64,000 nt of DNA, taken from NCBI GenBank assembly GCA_017481495.1, contig JAFUPC010000093.1:1-64000 (forward strand), in the 5' to 3' direction. Below the pieces are notes generated by a model. It did not search any database. It worked only from the letters and a program-made list of their open reading frames with translations, and was not told the DNA's origin. Origin of the DNA: Clostridia bacterium. GTDB lineage: Bacteria; Bacillota; Clostridia; Oscillospirales; CAG-272. This document shows positions 8,861-17,435 of the stretch, piece by piece. The number at the start of each line of letters is the position of its first letter. Position 1 is the first letter of the stretch. The translations under genes and the position numbers were made by a program.

Positions 8861-8958
8861 TGTTTGGGGTCTCCTCTCCTTTGGTTGATTATCATATTAT
8901 ACCATATCCCGCGGGGAATTTCAATGTTTTTCAATCTTTTCGATACTCCAAACGAATC

Positions 8959-9062
8959 TGTCACGCGACTGTCACATTGTTGGTGTACAATAATGAAAAA
9001 TGGAAAAATGGGCGCAGCGTATCCCCGCAAACCAAACGCGCATGGGGATGCCCCATTTCCAA
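8959..9062 (+). promoter_or_regulatory. Possible control region of the ABC operon
   Basis: TACAAT at 8986-8991 fits a -10 box but no good -35 is present. Instead, TGTCAC occurs twice 11 bp apart (8959-8975), a spacing that suits an activator binding one face of the helix. Downstream, ATGGG (from about 9007) and GTATCCCC can pair with GGGGATG and CCCAT (to about 9059), giving a large hairpin before the TTG start at 9091. Confidence 0.35.
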
Positions 9063-9090
9063 ACGCGATACGCGCGAGGAGGACTATACT

Positions 9091-10191
9091 TTGATTGAAG
9101 TAAAAAATCTGACAAAACGGTACGGCGACAATTTGGCGGTCAGTGACCTCAGCTTTACCGTGGAAAAAGGGAAGATCTACGGTTTTCTCGGCCCGAACGG
9201 CGCCGGGAAATCGACAACGATGAATATCATCACAGGCTGTCTTGCGGCAACGTCCGGCACGGTCGTCATCAACGGCCACGATATTTTCGAGGAGCCGGTC
9301 GAGGCAAAGAAGTGCATCGGCTACCTGCCGGAATTACCGCCTCTGTACATGGATATGACGCCGAGAGAGTATCTGCAGTTCGTTGCCCAGGCAAAGGGCA
9401 TCGAGCGCGACCAGCGGGAATACCAGATCAATTACGCAATGGAAAAAACGCAGATCACCGGCGTACAGGACAGACTCATCAAGAACCTGTCTAAGGGTTA
9501 CAAACAGCGTGTCGGTATCGCGCAGGCGATGCTCGGCAGTCCGGAGGTCATCATTCTGGACGAGCCGACCGTCGGTCTTGACCCCATCCAGATCATCGAA
9601 ATCCGCGACCTCATCAAGAGCCTTGCCGAGGAGCATACCGTCATTCTGTCCAGCCATATCCTCTCCGAGGTCTCGGCGGTCTGCAACTACGTCATGATCA
9701 TCGCACACGGCAGACTCATCGCATCCGATACCATTGAAAACCTGTCCACCTACCTTGTCGGCTCCAACGTCCTTCATATGACGGTCAGAGGCGATCTCGG
9801 CAGGATCCGCATGGCGATCAACGCGCTTGCCGAAAAGGCAAAGACCATCCGTTATGAAGAAAACACCGAGGAAAAAACGGATACCTACAACATCGACATC
9901 GAAACCGACCGCACCGTCGACCTGCGGGAGCTTTCGTTCCGCACGTTCGTGGACGAAAACTGCGTCATTCTGAAAATGTTCACGGAAGCCATCGGTCTGG
10001 AAGACGTCTTCTTAAAGCTCACCACAGAGGACGACGAGGACTACCGCGAGGAGCTGGCAGAAGCGGAGCTTGACGCGCGCGAGAACGCATTCGCACCGGA
10101 TGCACCGGCGGACGAGGATTCCGACGACAGTGAGGGCGGCGATGACGATGATGATTCCTCCGATGACGACTATAAGCCGATGTTTTCCTGA
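9091..10191 (+). CDS. ABC transporter ATP-binding protein (GldA-like), with acidic C-terminal tail
   Basis: 366 residues. Walker A is GPNGAGKST (34-42), the signature LSKGY (133-137), Walker B VIILDEPT (153-160) and the H-loop lies in SSHILSE. It powers an ABC-2 type membrane complex of the Gld/Nos/multidrug class together with the next three genes. A TTG start at 9091 with GAGGAGG 5-7 bases upstream is chosen; upstream in-frame sequence lies in the leader hairpin. After the usual C-terminal domain (to about 320) comes a strongly acidic tail (DEDSDDSEGGDDDDDSSDDD-like, about 40 residues) not usual for this family; it may bind a basic partner or a metal ion, or be a low-complexity expansion. 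Confidence 0.88.
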   Translation: MIEVKNLTKRYGDNLAVSDLSFTVEKGKIYGFLGPNGAGKSTTMNIITGCLAATSGTVVINGHDIFEEPVEAKKCIGYLPELPPLYMDMTPREYLQFVAQAKGIERDQREYQINYAMEKTQITGVQDRLIKNLSKGYKQRVGIAQAMLGSPEVIILDEPTVGLDPIQIIEIRDLIKSLAEEHTVILSSHILSEVSAVCNYVMIIAHGRLIASDTIENLSTYLVGSNVLHMTVRGDLGRIRMAINALAEKAKTIRYEENTEEKTDTYNIDIETDRTVDLRELSFRTFVDENCVILKMFTEAIGLEDVFLKLTTEDDEDYREELAEAELDARENAFAPDAPADEDSDDSEGGDDDDDSSDDDYKPMFS

Positions 10192-10208
10192 AAGGACGGG
10201 AGAAGAAA

Positions 10209-10306
10209 GTCTGAAAATGAATTTTCAGACGTGTTTTGTGGCGATTCGCCACAATTCCACAAAGAAAGGAAATCACTTTCGCACAGCGAAAGTGATACTC
10301 ATAATC
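10209..10306 (+). promoter_or_regulatory. Copy 1 of a 98-bp multi-hairpin leader repeat, ending at the permease start codon
   Basis: Three stem-loops in a row: GTCTGAAAAT/ATTTTCAGAC (10209-10230), TTGTGGCG/CGCCACAA (around 10235-10255) and ATCACTTTCGC/GCGAAAGTGAT (10271-10295). AAGAAAGGAAA, the ribosome binding site, lies between the second and third. An equally long copy lies at 13934-14031 before an unrelated gene, and a shorter one at 34203-34245 on -. The site sits between the ATPase and permease genes, so it may tune translation or mark an RNA-processing point. Confidence 0.75.
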
Positions 10307-11170
10307 ATGTACGCAATTTATAAAAAAGAACTGAAAAACTATTTCATCAACATGACAGGCTATATCTTCATCGCCTTCATGCTTGCCATCACGGGTATCT
10401 TCACGACAATCATCAACCTGATGTCCTCTTACCCGACCTTTGAAACGGTGCTGTCCAACATCACCATCGTCTTCCTGCTCATCGTCCCGATTCTGACGAT
10501 GCGTTCCATCGCGGAAGAACGCCATTCCAAGACCGACCAGCTTCTGTATTCGCTCCCGGTCAGTGTCACGCAGATCGTTCTGGCAAAGTATCTTGCCATG
10601 TTCACCGTGTTCTTAATCCCCACGGCGATCATCGCCACCTACCCGCTCATCCTTTCCATTTTCGGAACGGTTTATTTCGGTACGGCATATTCGTCGGTGC
10701 TCGGTTTCACGCTGCTCGGCGGAACCCTGCTTGCGGTCGGTATGTTCATGAGTGCCCTGACGGAAAGCCAGGTCATCGCGGCGGTCTCTTCGTTCGGCGT
10801 GATCTTTGCCATGTACCTGATGAGCACCATCGCATCGCTCGTTCCGTCCGGTGCGATGGCATCGCTTGTCTGCTTTATCATCGTGCTTGCGATCTTCGCA
10901 CTCATTATTTACAATCTGACGAAAAACGCAACGGTCGCAGGTATCACCGGTGCCGCAGGCGCATTCGTTTTAGCGGGCATTTATTTCATTGATTCGTCCG
11001 TGTACGACGGACTGTTCGCAACAGTTCTGCGTTGGCTGTCCGTGTTCGACCGTTTTTCCTCATTCACCAACGGTCTGTTCGACCTGACAAGCGTCGTGTA
11101 TTACCTCTCCTTGATCGTGCTGTTCGTGTTTCTGACCGTGCAGTCCGTCGAGAAGCGCCGCTGGTCCTGA
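10307..11170 (+). CDS. ABC-2 type permease (GldF-like)
   Basis: 287 residues with six predicted membrane segments. The N-terminus MYAIYKKELKNYF precedes the first helix, as in ABC-2/GldF permeases (family of gliding and multidrug export permeases). Loop residues PILTMRSIAEERHSKTDQLLYSLPVS are typical of the coupling region: R-S-I-A-E-E-R is a near-universal motif of this family. It pairs with the ATPase at 9091. The ATG at 10307 follows the AAGAAAGGA within the 98-bp leader by about 35 nt, but the intervening 11-bp hairpin would bring the two close together. Substrate unknown. Confidence 0.88.
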   Translation: MYAIYKKELKNYFINMTGYIFIAFMLAITGIFTTIINLMSSYPTFETVLSNITIVFLLIVPILTMRSIAEERHSKTDQLLYSLPVSVTQIVLAKYLAMFTVFLIPTAIIATYPLILSIFGTVYFGTAYSSVLGFTLLGGTLLAVGMFMSALTESQVIAAVSSFGVIFAMYLMSTIASLVPSGAMASLVCFIIVLAIFALIIYNLTKNATVAGITGAAGAFVLAGIYFIDSSVYDGLFATVLRWLSVFDRFSSFTNGLFDLTSVVYYLSLIVLFVFLTVQSVEKRRWS

Positions 11171-11203
11171 TCACATAAGGAAAGGACGGATTACTTTATT
11201 ACC

Positions 11204-12679
11204 ATGAGCAAGAATAACAAAACAGTCAATGTAAAATCCACAAAAATGGGTTCCTACAGCGCGTTTCTGACACTTGTTGTCATCGCGTTTGTCATCGTTG
11301 TGAACCTGATGGTCGGAGAACTTCCGACGACCATCACCAAACTGGATACCTCCAGCTTACAGCTGTATACGCTGTCCGAAACCACGACTTCGATGGTCGG
11401 CGCGCTGAAAGAGGATGTTACCTTCTATTATATTGTGCAGAACGGCACGGAGGACGCGAACATCGAGGAGATCCTCAACCGCTACGCCTCCTATTCCAGC
11501 CACATCGTCGTCAAGACGATCGACCCCACGTCGAACCCCGGCTTTTCCACAAAGTACACCGATGATACGCTGTCCAACAACTCCGTCATCATCGAGAGCG
11601 CAAAGCGTTCCTCCGTCGTCACAAACGAGGAGATCTACACGACGGAATACTCCGAAGAAGAGCTGATGAATTATTACTATTACGGTACCACGCCCTCCGG
11701 TACGCGTTATTTCAACGGAGAAAGCGCGCTGACCACGGCGCTGGACTATGTTACCAGTGACAATCTGCCGGTGCTGTATATCACGACTGGTCACGGCGAG
11801 ACCACACTGTCCGACACCGTGCTTGCGGATGCCAAGGCGGAAAACATCCTCACCGAGGAGCTGTCCCTGCTCACCGTCACGGAGATCCCGGACGATGCGG
11901 GTGCGGTCATCATGAATGTCCCGACCGCGGACATTTCCGAGGCGGAACGCGATGTCCTGCTTATGTATCTTGAAACGGGCGGCAAGCTCATTCTGAACAC
12001 GGATTTCTCTACCTATTCCGCATCTGCAATGCCCAATTTGGCGGCGATCACGCAGGCATACGGTCTGGAAGCCGAAGAGGGTCTTTTGATGGAGGGCAAT
12101 ACGAGTTATTATATGACGGCACCGTATTATCTGCTCCCCAAACTGAATGAAAACTCCGATGTCGCGGCGAATATGTCGTCCACGAACATCACCACCATCA
12201 CCCCGATGGCACACGCCATCAAAAAGATCGCGGATACCGACAAATATGTCGAGGGCATCCTCACCACCTCCGCCGATGCTTACGTCATCGCTGACATCCA
12301 GGCGCGTCTGGAAGAATATTCCGACAGCGACAGCGCGGCAGAAGCGTACAACAAGCGCGACGGCGATGCCACCGGTACGTTCTACACCGCGGCGTATGCA
12401 GAGGATACCGTGACCGGCGGCAAGCTGATGTGGGTCTCCACCCCGTATTTCGTCGACGATTATTTCTATTCCTACAACAGCGAGCTGTTCATGTCCGCGC
12501 TGACGATGCTGTGCGAAAAGTCTTCCTCTATTTCCATTCTCGGCAAGGCTCTGCAGGTCATGTCTCTGGCAGTTTCCACCGCGGCCGCAAGCTTCTGGGG
12601 TGTGGTCTTCTGCCTGGTGCTCCCTGTCGGTGCGGCGGTCATCGGTCTTGTCATCTGGAACAAGAGAAGAAAGAGATAA
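11204..12679 (+). CDS. GldG-like ABC auxiliary protein (ABC_transp_aux family)
   Basis: 491 residues: one membrane helix near residues 20-42, a large extracytoplasmic domain, and a second helix near 460-485 followed by a basic end (NKRRKR). The segments LQLYTLSETTTSMVGAL and TLDYVTSDNLPVLYITTGHGE match the GldG group, which accompanies GldA/GldF-type ABC systems and has a degenerate ThuA-like or GATase-like fold. It is the third gene of the operon, 33 bp after the permease, with GGAAAGGACGG ahead of ATG 11204. Its role is presumed to be presentation of extracytoplasmic cargo or cell-wall contact; this is inference. Confidence 0.82.
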   Translation: MSKNNKTVNVKSTKMGSYSAFLTLVVIAFVIVVNLMVGELPTTITKLDTSSLQLYTLSETTTSMVGALKEDVTFYYIVQNGTEDANIEEILNRYASYSSHIVVKTIDPTSNPGFSTKYTDDTLSNNSVIIESAKRSSVVTNEEIYTTEYSEEELMNYYYYGTTPSGTRYFNGESALTTALDYVTSDNLPVLYITTGHGETTLSDTVLADAKAENILTEELSLLTVTEIPDDAGAVIMNVPTADISEAERDVLLMYLETGGKLILNTDFSTYSASAMPNLAAITQAYGLEAEEGLLMEGNTSYYMTAPYYLLPKLNENSDVAANMSSTNITTITPMAHAIKKIADTDKYVEGILTTSADAYVIADIQARLEEYSDSDSAAEAYNKRDGDATGTFYTAAYAEDTVTGGKLMWVSTPYFVDDYFYSYNSELFMSALTMLCEKSSSISILGKALQVMSLAVSTAAASFWGVVFCLVLPVGAAVIGLVIWNKRRKR

Positions 12680-12711
12680 ATCGCATCTGACACGCAAAGA
12701 AAGGAATCCAA

Positions 12712-13767
12712 ATGAAACAGAACAAACGCATGATGACGATGGTCACGATGCTGTGCGCGCTGGTGGTTCTGTTTGTCGTCTATAAAATGGCGGCAAGCAT
12801 GAACGATGCCAAGGAAGCGCGGGAAGCGGCAGAAGCCGCGGCGGCGGAGGCGGCCGTCATGATTGCGGATTACGAATACTCCGATGCAGTGGAGCTGTCC
12901 TATCAGAAAAAGGGCGGGGAGCTTGTCGAAATGGAGATCCAGAACAGCCGCTGGACGTATACGAAGGATCCGACCCTGCCGCTCAACCAGACGACCGTTG
13001 CGTATATGGCATATGCGCTTGCATCGATGGGCGCAGTGTCCGAGGTCAATCTGGACGGCGCGGACGTGGAAGCGTTCGGACTGTCCGACCCTGAGTGGAC
13101 GTTCAACGTCACCTATGAAAACGACGACGGCTCCAAAACGTCCCACACCTATGTGCAGGGCAATTACAACGAGTTCGGCGGCGGATACTATTTCCAGGAA
13201 GTCGGTGTGGACAGAGTGTTCCTCATCGTCGAGGGTCTGACCCAGTATTTTGAATATTCGCTGAACGAAATCGTCGATACCGGCACGTTCCCGGTGCTCT
13301 CGGCGGATCAGTTCGATTCCGTTGACATCACAATCGGCGACGAAACGCGGACCGTCTCGGGCGATACCGTGGCGGATGCGTTCATCACGCTGTGCGATAC
13401 GCTCAAACCGTCCGAGTTCGCCGACCACCACGTCACCGACGAGACTCTTGCAAAGTACGGTCTGGTTAAGCCTGCGGCAGAAGTCGCAATCAAGTATAAG
13501 GAGACCATCACCGTCACCGATACCGAGGGCGCGACCAGCTCGTCCACCATCGAGCAGGTGCGCAGCTTCACAATGCAGCTCGGCGATACGTTTACGGACG
13601 AAAACGGCGACACCCGCCGCGCGTTCACCGCAGACGGCTATTCGTTCATCTACAGTATGCCCGAATCCACCGCGCAGTCCATGATGTCCTACTTCGCCGC
13701 AGACCTTGCGGGCGAAACGGCGGAACTGGATGCACAAGCGGAAACCGAAGCCGAGGAAGCGGCGTAA
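12712..13767 (+). CDS. DUF4340 domain protein, last gene of the Gld-like ABC operon
   Basis: 351 residues: short cytoplasmic start, one helix (about residues 12-25), an Ala/Glu-rich stalk (AKEAREAAEAAAAEAA) and a beta-rich outer domain with the repeated pattern (SRWTYTKDPTLPLNQ, EAFGLSDPEWTF) that is typical of DUF4340. This family regularly follows GldG-like genes in Firmicutes and Bacteroidota operons. Start ATG 12712 has AAAGAAAGGAATCC upstream. It ends with an acidic/Ala tail. Its function is unknown; by context it forms the outer part of the export complex. Confidence 0.85.
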   Translation: MKQNKRMMTMVTMLCALVVLFVVYKMAASMNDAKEAREAAEAAAAEAAVMIADYEYSDAVELSYQKKGGELVEMEIQNSRWTYTKDPTLPLNQTTVAYMAYALASMGAVSEVNLDGADVEAFGLSDPEWTFNVTYENDDGSKTSHTYVQGNYNEFGGGYYFQEVGVDRVFLIVEGLTQYFEYSLNEIVDTGTFPVLSADQFDSVDITIGDETRTVSGDTVADAFITLCDTLKPSEFADHHVTDETLAKYGLVKPAAEVAIKYKETITVTDTEGATSSSTIEQVRSFTMQLGDTFTDENGDTRRAFTADGYSFIYSMPESTAQSMMSYFAADLAGETAELDAQAETEAEEAA

Positions 13768-13793
13768 AGAAGCGTATATTTTTACCGATAAGG

Positions 13794-13828
13794 ATGCCGA
13801 TGTGCGAAATGTGCATCGGCATTTTTTC
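13794..13828 (+). terminator. Rho-independent terminator of the ABC operon
   Basis: Stem ATGCCGATG (13794-13802)/CATCGGCAT (13814-13822) followed by TTTTTTCTT, 27 bp after the DUF4340 stop. Confidence 0.85.
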
Positions 13829-13857
13829 TTGAAATTTCAAAAAATCGGAAAAAACTA

Positions 13858-13886
13858 TTGATTTTTTCCACATAGTATGGTATCAT
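13858..13886 (+). promoter_or_regulatory. Promoter ahead of the second leader repeat
   Basis: TTGATT (13858-13863), 17 bp, TATCAT (13881-13886). A transcript from here would contain the whole copy-2 leader. Confidence 0.5.
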
Positions 13887-13933
13887 ATCAATAAAAGGAC
13901 ACACCGTCTGAAGAGCGCGGCAAAGGATTGAAC

Positions 13934-14031
13934 GTCTGAAAATAAATTTTCAGACAGTGTTTTGTGGCTTACGCCATAATTCCACAAAGAAAGGAAACAA
14001 CCTTCGCTCAGCGAATGTTATAATCATAAGC
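13934..14031 (+). promoter_or_regulatory. Copy 2 of the 98-bp multi-hairpin leader repeat
   Basis: Same order and the same 98-bp length as copy 1: GTCTGAAAATAAATTTTCAGAC hairpin first half (13934 on), GTGTTTTGTGGC, CACAAAGAAAGGAAA (ribosome binding site), then a weaker third stem CCTTCGCTCAGCGAATG, then ATAATCATAAGC and the ATG at 14032. The third stem has lost several pairs relative to copy 1. Confidence 0.72.
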
Positions 14032-14663
14032 ATGATACCGTTTTTCAAAATAATCGGACGCATCACCCAAGTCCTGTGCATCCTGCTTTTCCTGTGCGCA
14101 CTGCAAGGATGTCAAAGTCCGATGCCGGACACAGACAGAAATGCAACAGAGACCGATGCCCTTTTGCATCAGACAAACACCGCAGAAAATGAAACTTCCC
14201 CGTGTTCGGAAACGACCGCGGCACATGATTTTGCCATTGTTTTACGGGAAGTACGGCACCGCCGGAAAACCGCGACGGTGAGGGGATTATCCTGCTCGAT
14301 ACGGTCGCCGGTATCATCGGAAAAGATCTGTTTTCGGATTATGTCAGTTGTCCGTACACCATGCCCCCCGAATGTTCGGAGATTCTGTATCGGATGGTAC
14401 GGGACAGCGAAATGCTGAATTTTGCCAAAGAGGAACCCCCTGCATATGAAGCGTATTATGACCCACCGCTTCCGAATTATTATTATTCCTTGACAGTCCG
14501 GCTTGACGGCGCGGTGTATGAACTGGAATATGATGAACGTATTTTCTATGCGATGACAACGGCGGAAGAAGACCTTCTTGCATTTCATCGGTATTTATGG
14601 GAGATGTACATAAATACGGAGGAATACACGACGTTTCCGGAAGCGGAATTTTTGCCGGAATAA
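14032..14663 (+). pseudogene. Frameshifted lipoprotein, paralogue of the next gene
   Basis: From ATG 14032 the frame gives a lipoprotein signal (CILLFLCALQGC) and a Thr/Glu-rich linker, then DFAIVLRE at about 14230. After this the frame turns into an Arg-rich nonsense stretch ending at 14418. The plausible continuation is in another frame from about 14280 (DGEGIILLDTVAGIIG ... SLTVRLDGAVYELEYD) to 14663. The order DF.. / IILLDT / a Tyr-rich strand / TYTMEFD-like strand is the same as in the 14731 gene, so the two are paralogues and this one has a frameshift between about 14250 and 14300. Either decay or a sequence error. Confidence 0.65.
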
Positions 14664-14730
14664 TTGCCTTGCCGATAACATGGCATGGTATCTGTGATAC
14701 GGTAATCAACAGAATGAAAGGAATCCCCAA

Positions 14731-15492
14731 ATGAAAAACATTGCCCATCTTCTTGCCTTGCTTTCCGTGTGCTGTATCTGTCTCCTGTCCTGCCGCGCGG
14801 AGCCATTCCCGACGGAGACCACCGCGGATTCCGATATTGTGGCGGAAAACACCGTGGAAACCGAAGCGGTACCGGACAGCGCATACCGGTTCCCGACGGC
14901 ACTTCCGGAGGACTTTCGTTTTATCGTGGAATATCTCGGATACGATCAAGGCATCGTCTGTCGAGAAAAGGATTTCACACCGATTATCCTGTTGGACACG
15001 GAGAACAATCTGATCGGTGAATTTGCCATGTCTGAAAATGAAGAAAAATATGTTACGAGGACGCATCATTTTTCAAACGAGGAATTGGAATATCTCTACG
15101 GCATTCTTCTGATGCTGGATTTTTCGGCGTATCCGTGTACGGCGGAGGGATATGCGTATGGGTATCAGTTCAACGCGGGACTGCCGGGGGATACGCCGTA
15201 TCCCAAATACCGGTATCAGATGACGGCAAACGGAACGACGTATACGATGGAATTTGACGTTCTCGGTGCCGATAACGTATCTATGGTTTTTGAAGATGCG
15301 GAGGATTGGAATGACTTTTTCGGTCGTTATCAGCTTTCTTCTGTTTCTTATGAAGAATATCTGAAACTGTCGCAGTTACATTATATATACAAAACAATTG
15401 CAACATACAGAGAATATCTTCCGGAATATGCGGGATTAAAAGCGGAAGTTGATGAAATCGAAGAACGCGGCGGGAAGATATGGGTCTACTGA
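14731..15492 (+). CDS. Hypothetical lipoprotein (paralogue of the preceding broken gene)
   Basis: 253 residues with a lipoprotein signal ending LLSCR (Cys about residue 21), a Glu/Thr-rich linker, and an unclassified outer domain with alternating strands (PIILLDTENNLIGEF, TYTMEFDVLG) and a C-terminal helix that ends in GGKIWVY. ATG 14731 has GAAAGGAATCCCC ahead of it. No known family is recognised. Tandem position with a shorter homologue points to a local duplication. Confidence 0.7.
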   Translation: MKNIAHLLALLSVCCICLLSCRAEPFPTETTADSDIVAENTVETEAVPDSAYRFPTALPEDFRFIVEYLGYDQGIVCREKDFTPIILLDTENNLIGEFAMSENEEKYVTRTHHFSNEELEYLYGILLMLDFSAYPCTAEGYAYGYQFNAGLPGDTPYPKYRYQMTANGTTYTMEFDVLGADNVSMVFEDAEDWNDFFGRYQLSSVSYEEYLKLSQLHYIYKTIATYREYLPEYAGLKAEVDEIEERGGKIWVY

Positions 15493-15579
15493 AACGATGG
15501 AGTGATGCACGTTCATGCATCGCCCCATATTTTTCTGCGCTTTTTTCTGAACACCGCCCGAAAATTTCTCTCCCCCCCA

Positions 15580-15608
15580 TTGACAACCCCGCCCGGATGT
15601 GCTACAAT
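15580..15608 (+). promoter_or_regulatory. Sigma-A promoter of the oxidoreductase/MBL pair
   Basis: TTGACA (15580-15585), 17 bp, TACAAT (15603-15608), 41 bp before ATG 15649. Confidence 0.75.
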
Positions 15609-15648
15609 AGAACCAATGAAAAACGTCTCGAAAAAGGAGAACCATGCA

Positions 15649-16716
15649 ATGAATTACAGAATCGGTTATATCGGCTTTGGCGGCATGGCGTCGGGGTATC
15701 ATTACGATACCGCCATGCGCGAGGATGTTCCGTTCACCCCCACGGCAGTTTTTGACCTGCGCGAGAGCCAGAGAACGCTGGCAGAGTCCCGCGGTCTCAA
15801 AGCATTTGACAATCTTGGAGAATTTCTCGATTCCCGGCTGTTTGATTTCGTTGTCGTCGCAACGCCGAACCAGTACCATTGCCCGATGGTCTGCGCGGCA
15901 CTCGATGCCGGGTATCACGCGATGAGCGAAAAGCCCGCCGCGATGTCAAGCGCGGAAATCGAGCAGATGACGGCGCACGCAAAAGCGGCGGGCAAGCTGT
16001 TCACCGTCCACCACAACCGCCGCTGGGACAGGGATTTTCTCATGCTGAAGCAAGCCATCGAAACGGGCAGACTCGGCAATATCTACGCTTATGAAAACCG
16101 CATCCACAGCGCAAACGGCAACGGTCAGATGCTCGGCTGGCGGAAATACACCGACCACGGCGGCGGAATGTTCCTTGACTGGGGAATACACATGATGGAT
16201 CAGATGCTTGCCCTCATCAAAGAACCCGTGAAAAGCGTGTTCGCCGACATCCGTCCCATCCGTTCCGGCGAGGTGGACGATTACGCAAAGGTGCTCATCC
16301 GCTTTGCAAGCGGCGTGACCGCGCAGGTCGAGGTCTCCACGTTCAACCCGCTCTGCCTGCCCAAGTGGTGCGCGTTCGGCGACCGTGGTTCCGTTATCAT
16401 CGACGAATGCTGCGGCAATTCCGGTAAAATGCGCTGGGTCGAAACCGCACACACCGATGACAGAGAAAATATCGTGTATCCCGAGGGCACCGTTTCCACA
16501 CGCACGATGGGTTTCTACGCCGTTGACACCGTGGAGGAAGCCGCACTGCCGCTGTCCCCTGTCCCGCAGGACTGGGCGGCACTTTACAAGAATGTCGCCG
16601 GCGCGCTGGACGGAACCGAGGCGTTGGAGGTCACGCCGGAAAGCGTTCTGCGGTGCTTCCGCGTCGTCGAAGCGGCATTCCGTTCGGCGGAAACCGGAAC
16701 GTCCGTTGAAATGTGA
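15649..16716 (+). CDS. Gfo/Idh/MocA family oxidoreductase
   Basis: 355 residues. N-terminal Rossmann fold with IGYIGFGGMASGYH (residues 4-17) as NAD(P)-binding loop; MSEKPAAMS contains the EKP motif with the catalytic Lys of this family. C-terminal sugar-binding half with GGGMFLDWGIHMMD, including the conserved D-x-x-x-H. It oxidises or epimerises sugars or sugar derivatives such as inositol or amino-sugars. ATG 15649 is chosen because it follows AAAAAGGAGA; a nearby ATG at 15644 stops after two codons. The MBL-fold gene starts 14 bp downstream, so they form one operon. Confidence 0.9.
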   Translation: MNYRIGYIGFGGMASGYHYDTAMREDVPFTPTAVFDLRESQRTLAESRGLKAFDNLGEFLDSRLFDFVVVATPNQYHCPMVCAALDAGYHAMSEKPAAMSSAEIEQMTAHAKAAGKLFTVHHNRRWDRDFLMLKQAIETGRLGNIYAYENRIHSANGNGQMLGWRKYTDHGGGMFLDWGIHMMDQMLALIKEPVKSVFADIRPIRSGEVDDYAKVLIRFASGVTAQVEVSTFNPLCLPKWCAFGDRGSVIIDECCGNSGKMRWVETAHTDDRENIVYPEGTVSTRTMGFYAVDTVEEAALPLSPVPQDWAALYKNVAGALDGTEALEVTPESVLRCFRVVEAAFRSAETGTSVEM

Positions 16717-16730
16717 GGGCAGGTGCTGAA

Positions 16731-17381
16731 ATGCTGCACAGATTTTCAAACGGCCTGCTCGGCGCGAACGCCTACCTTGTCTGGAACGAACACGCAGACG
16801 GAAATCCCGGTTTCGTTCTTGACCTCGGCGTTCCGCCGCAGACGGTAAAACAGTACGCCGACGAAAAGGGCGTAACGGTCAAATATCTCATATTGAGCCA
16901 CGGTCACTACGACCACGCGCATTATGCGGCGCAGTACCGGGCGATGTTCCCGGCGGCGGAATATCTCTGTCATGCCGCAGAGGACAAAATTCTCTGCGAT
17001 CCGGAGGCGAACGTCTCCGCCATGTGTTATGCCGAAGTCGTCTATCCGCTTCCCGACCGGACGCTTGCGGACGGCGATACCGTGACACTTGGAGAGGGAG
17101 AGACTGCCGACGTCTGGACGGTAATCCACACCCCCGGACACACGCCGGGATGTATCTGTCTTTGGAATAAAACGCAGAAAAAGATGCTGACCGGCGATAC
17201 CCTGTTCGCCGACGGGGGATTCGGGCGGTACGATTTTAAATACGGGGATGCGGCGATACTTGGCAAATCCCTTGCTCGCCTGCTTGCAATGGATGCGGAA
17301 ATTCTCATCTACCCCGGTCATGGCCTGTCGTCCACCATCGGGGAGGAACGACCGACACTTTCGTATTTTGGCAGATACTGA
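16731..17381 (+). CDS. MBL-fold metallo-hydrolase
   Basis: 216 residues with the metal-binding HGHYDH motif (His57, His59, Asp61, His62), a later His in VIHTPGHTPG and Asp in MLTGDTLFADGGFGR, then a final His in YPGHG: the glyoxalase II-like set of zinc ligands. It hydrolyses a thioester or ester in the cytoplasm; the exact substrate is not evident. A GTG at 16713 overlaps the previous stop, but ATG 16731 behind AGGGCAGG fits better. It is translated with the oxidoreductase upstream. Confidence 0.85.
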   Translation: MLHRFSNGLLGANAYLVWNEHADGNPGFVLDLGVPPQTVKQYADEKGVTVKYLILSHGHYDHAHYAAQYRAMFPAAEYLCHAAEDKILCDPEANVSAMCYAEVVYPLPDRTLADGDTVTLGEGETADVWTVIHTPGHTPGCICLWNKTQKKMLTGDTLFADGGFGRYDFKYGDAAILGKSLARLLAMDAEILIYPGHGLSSTIGEERPTLSYFGRY

Positions 17382-17435
17382 CACCATTATCCATCACAAT
17401 AATCATAAAACAACAAAATAAAAGAGGGAACTACC

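Noticed and set aside
10209..10306. 98-bp leader considered as a metabolite riboswitch
   Set aside because: Simple separate hairpins without junctions or conserved aptamer bases, found before functionally unrelated genes.
11357..12697. 446-codon open frame on - opposite the GldG-like gene
   Set aside because: Antisense of an operon member that has start signals and membrane helices in the right places.
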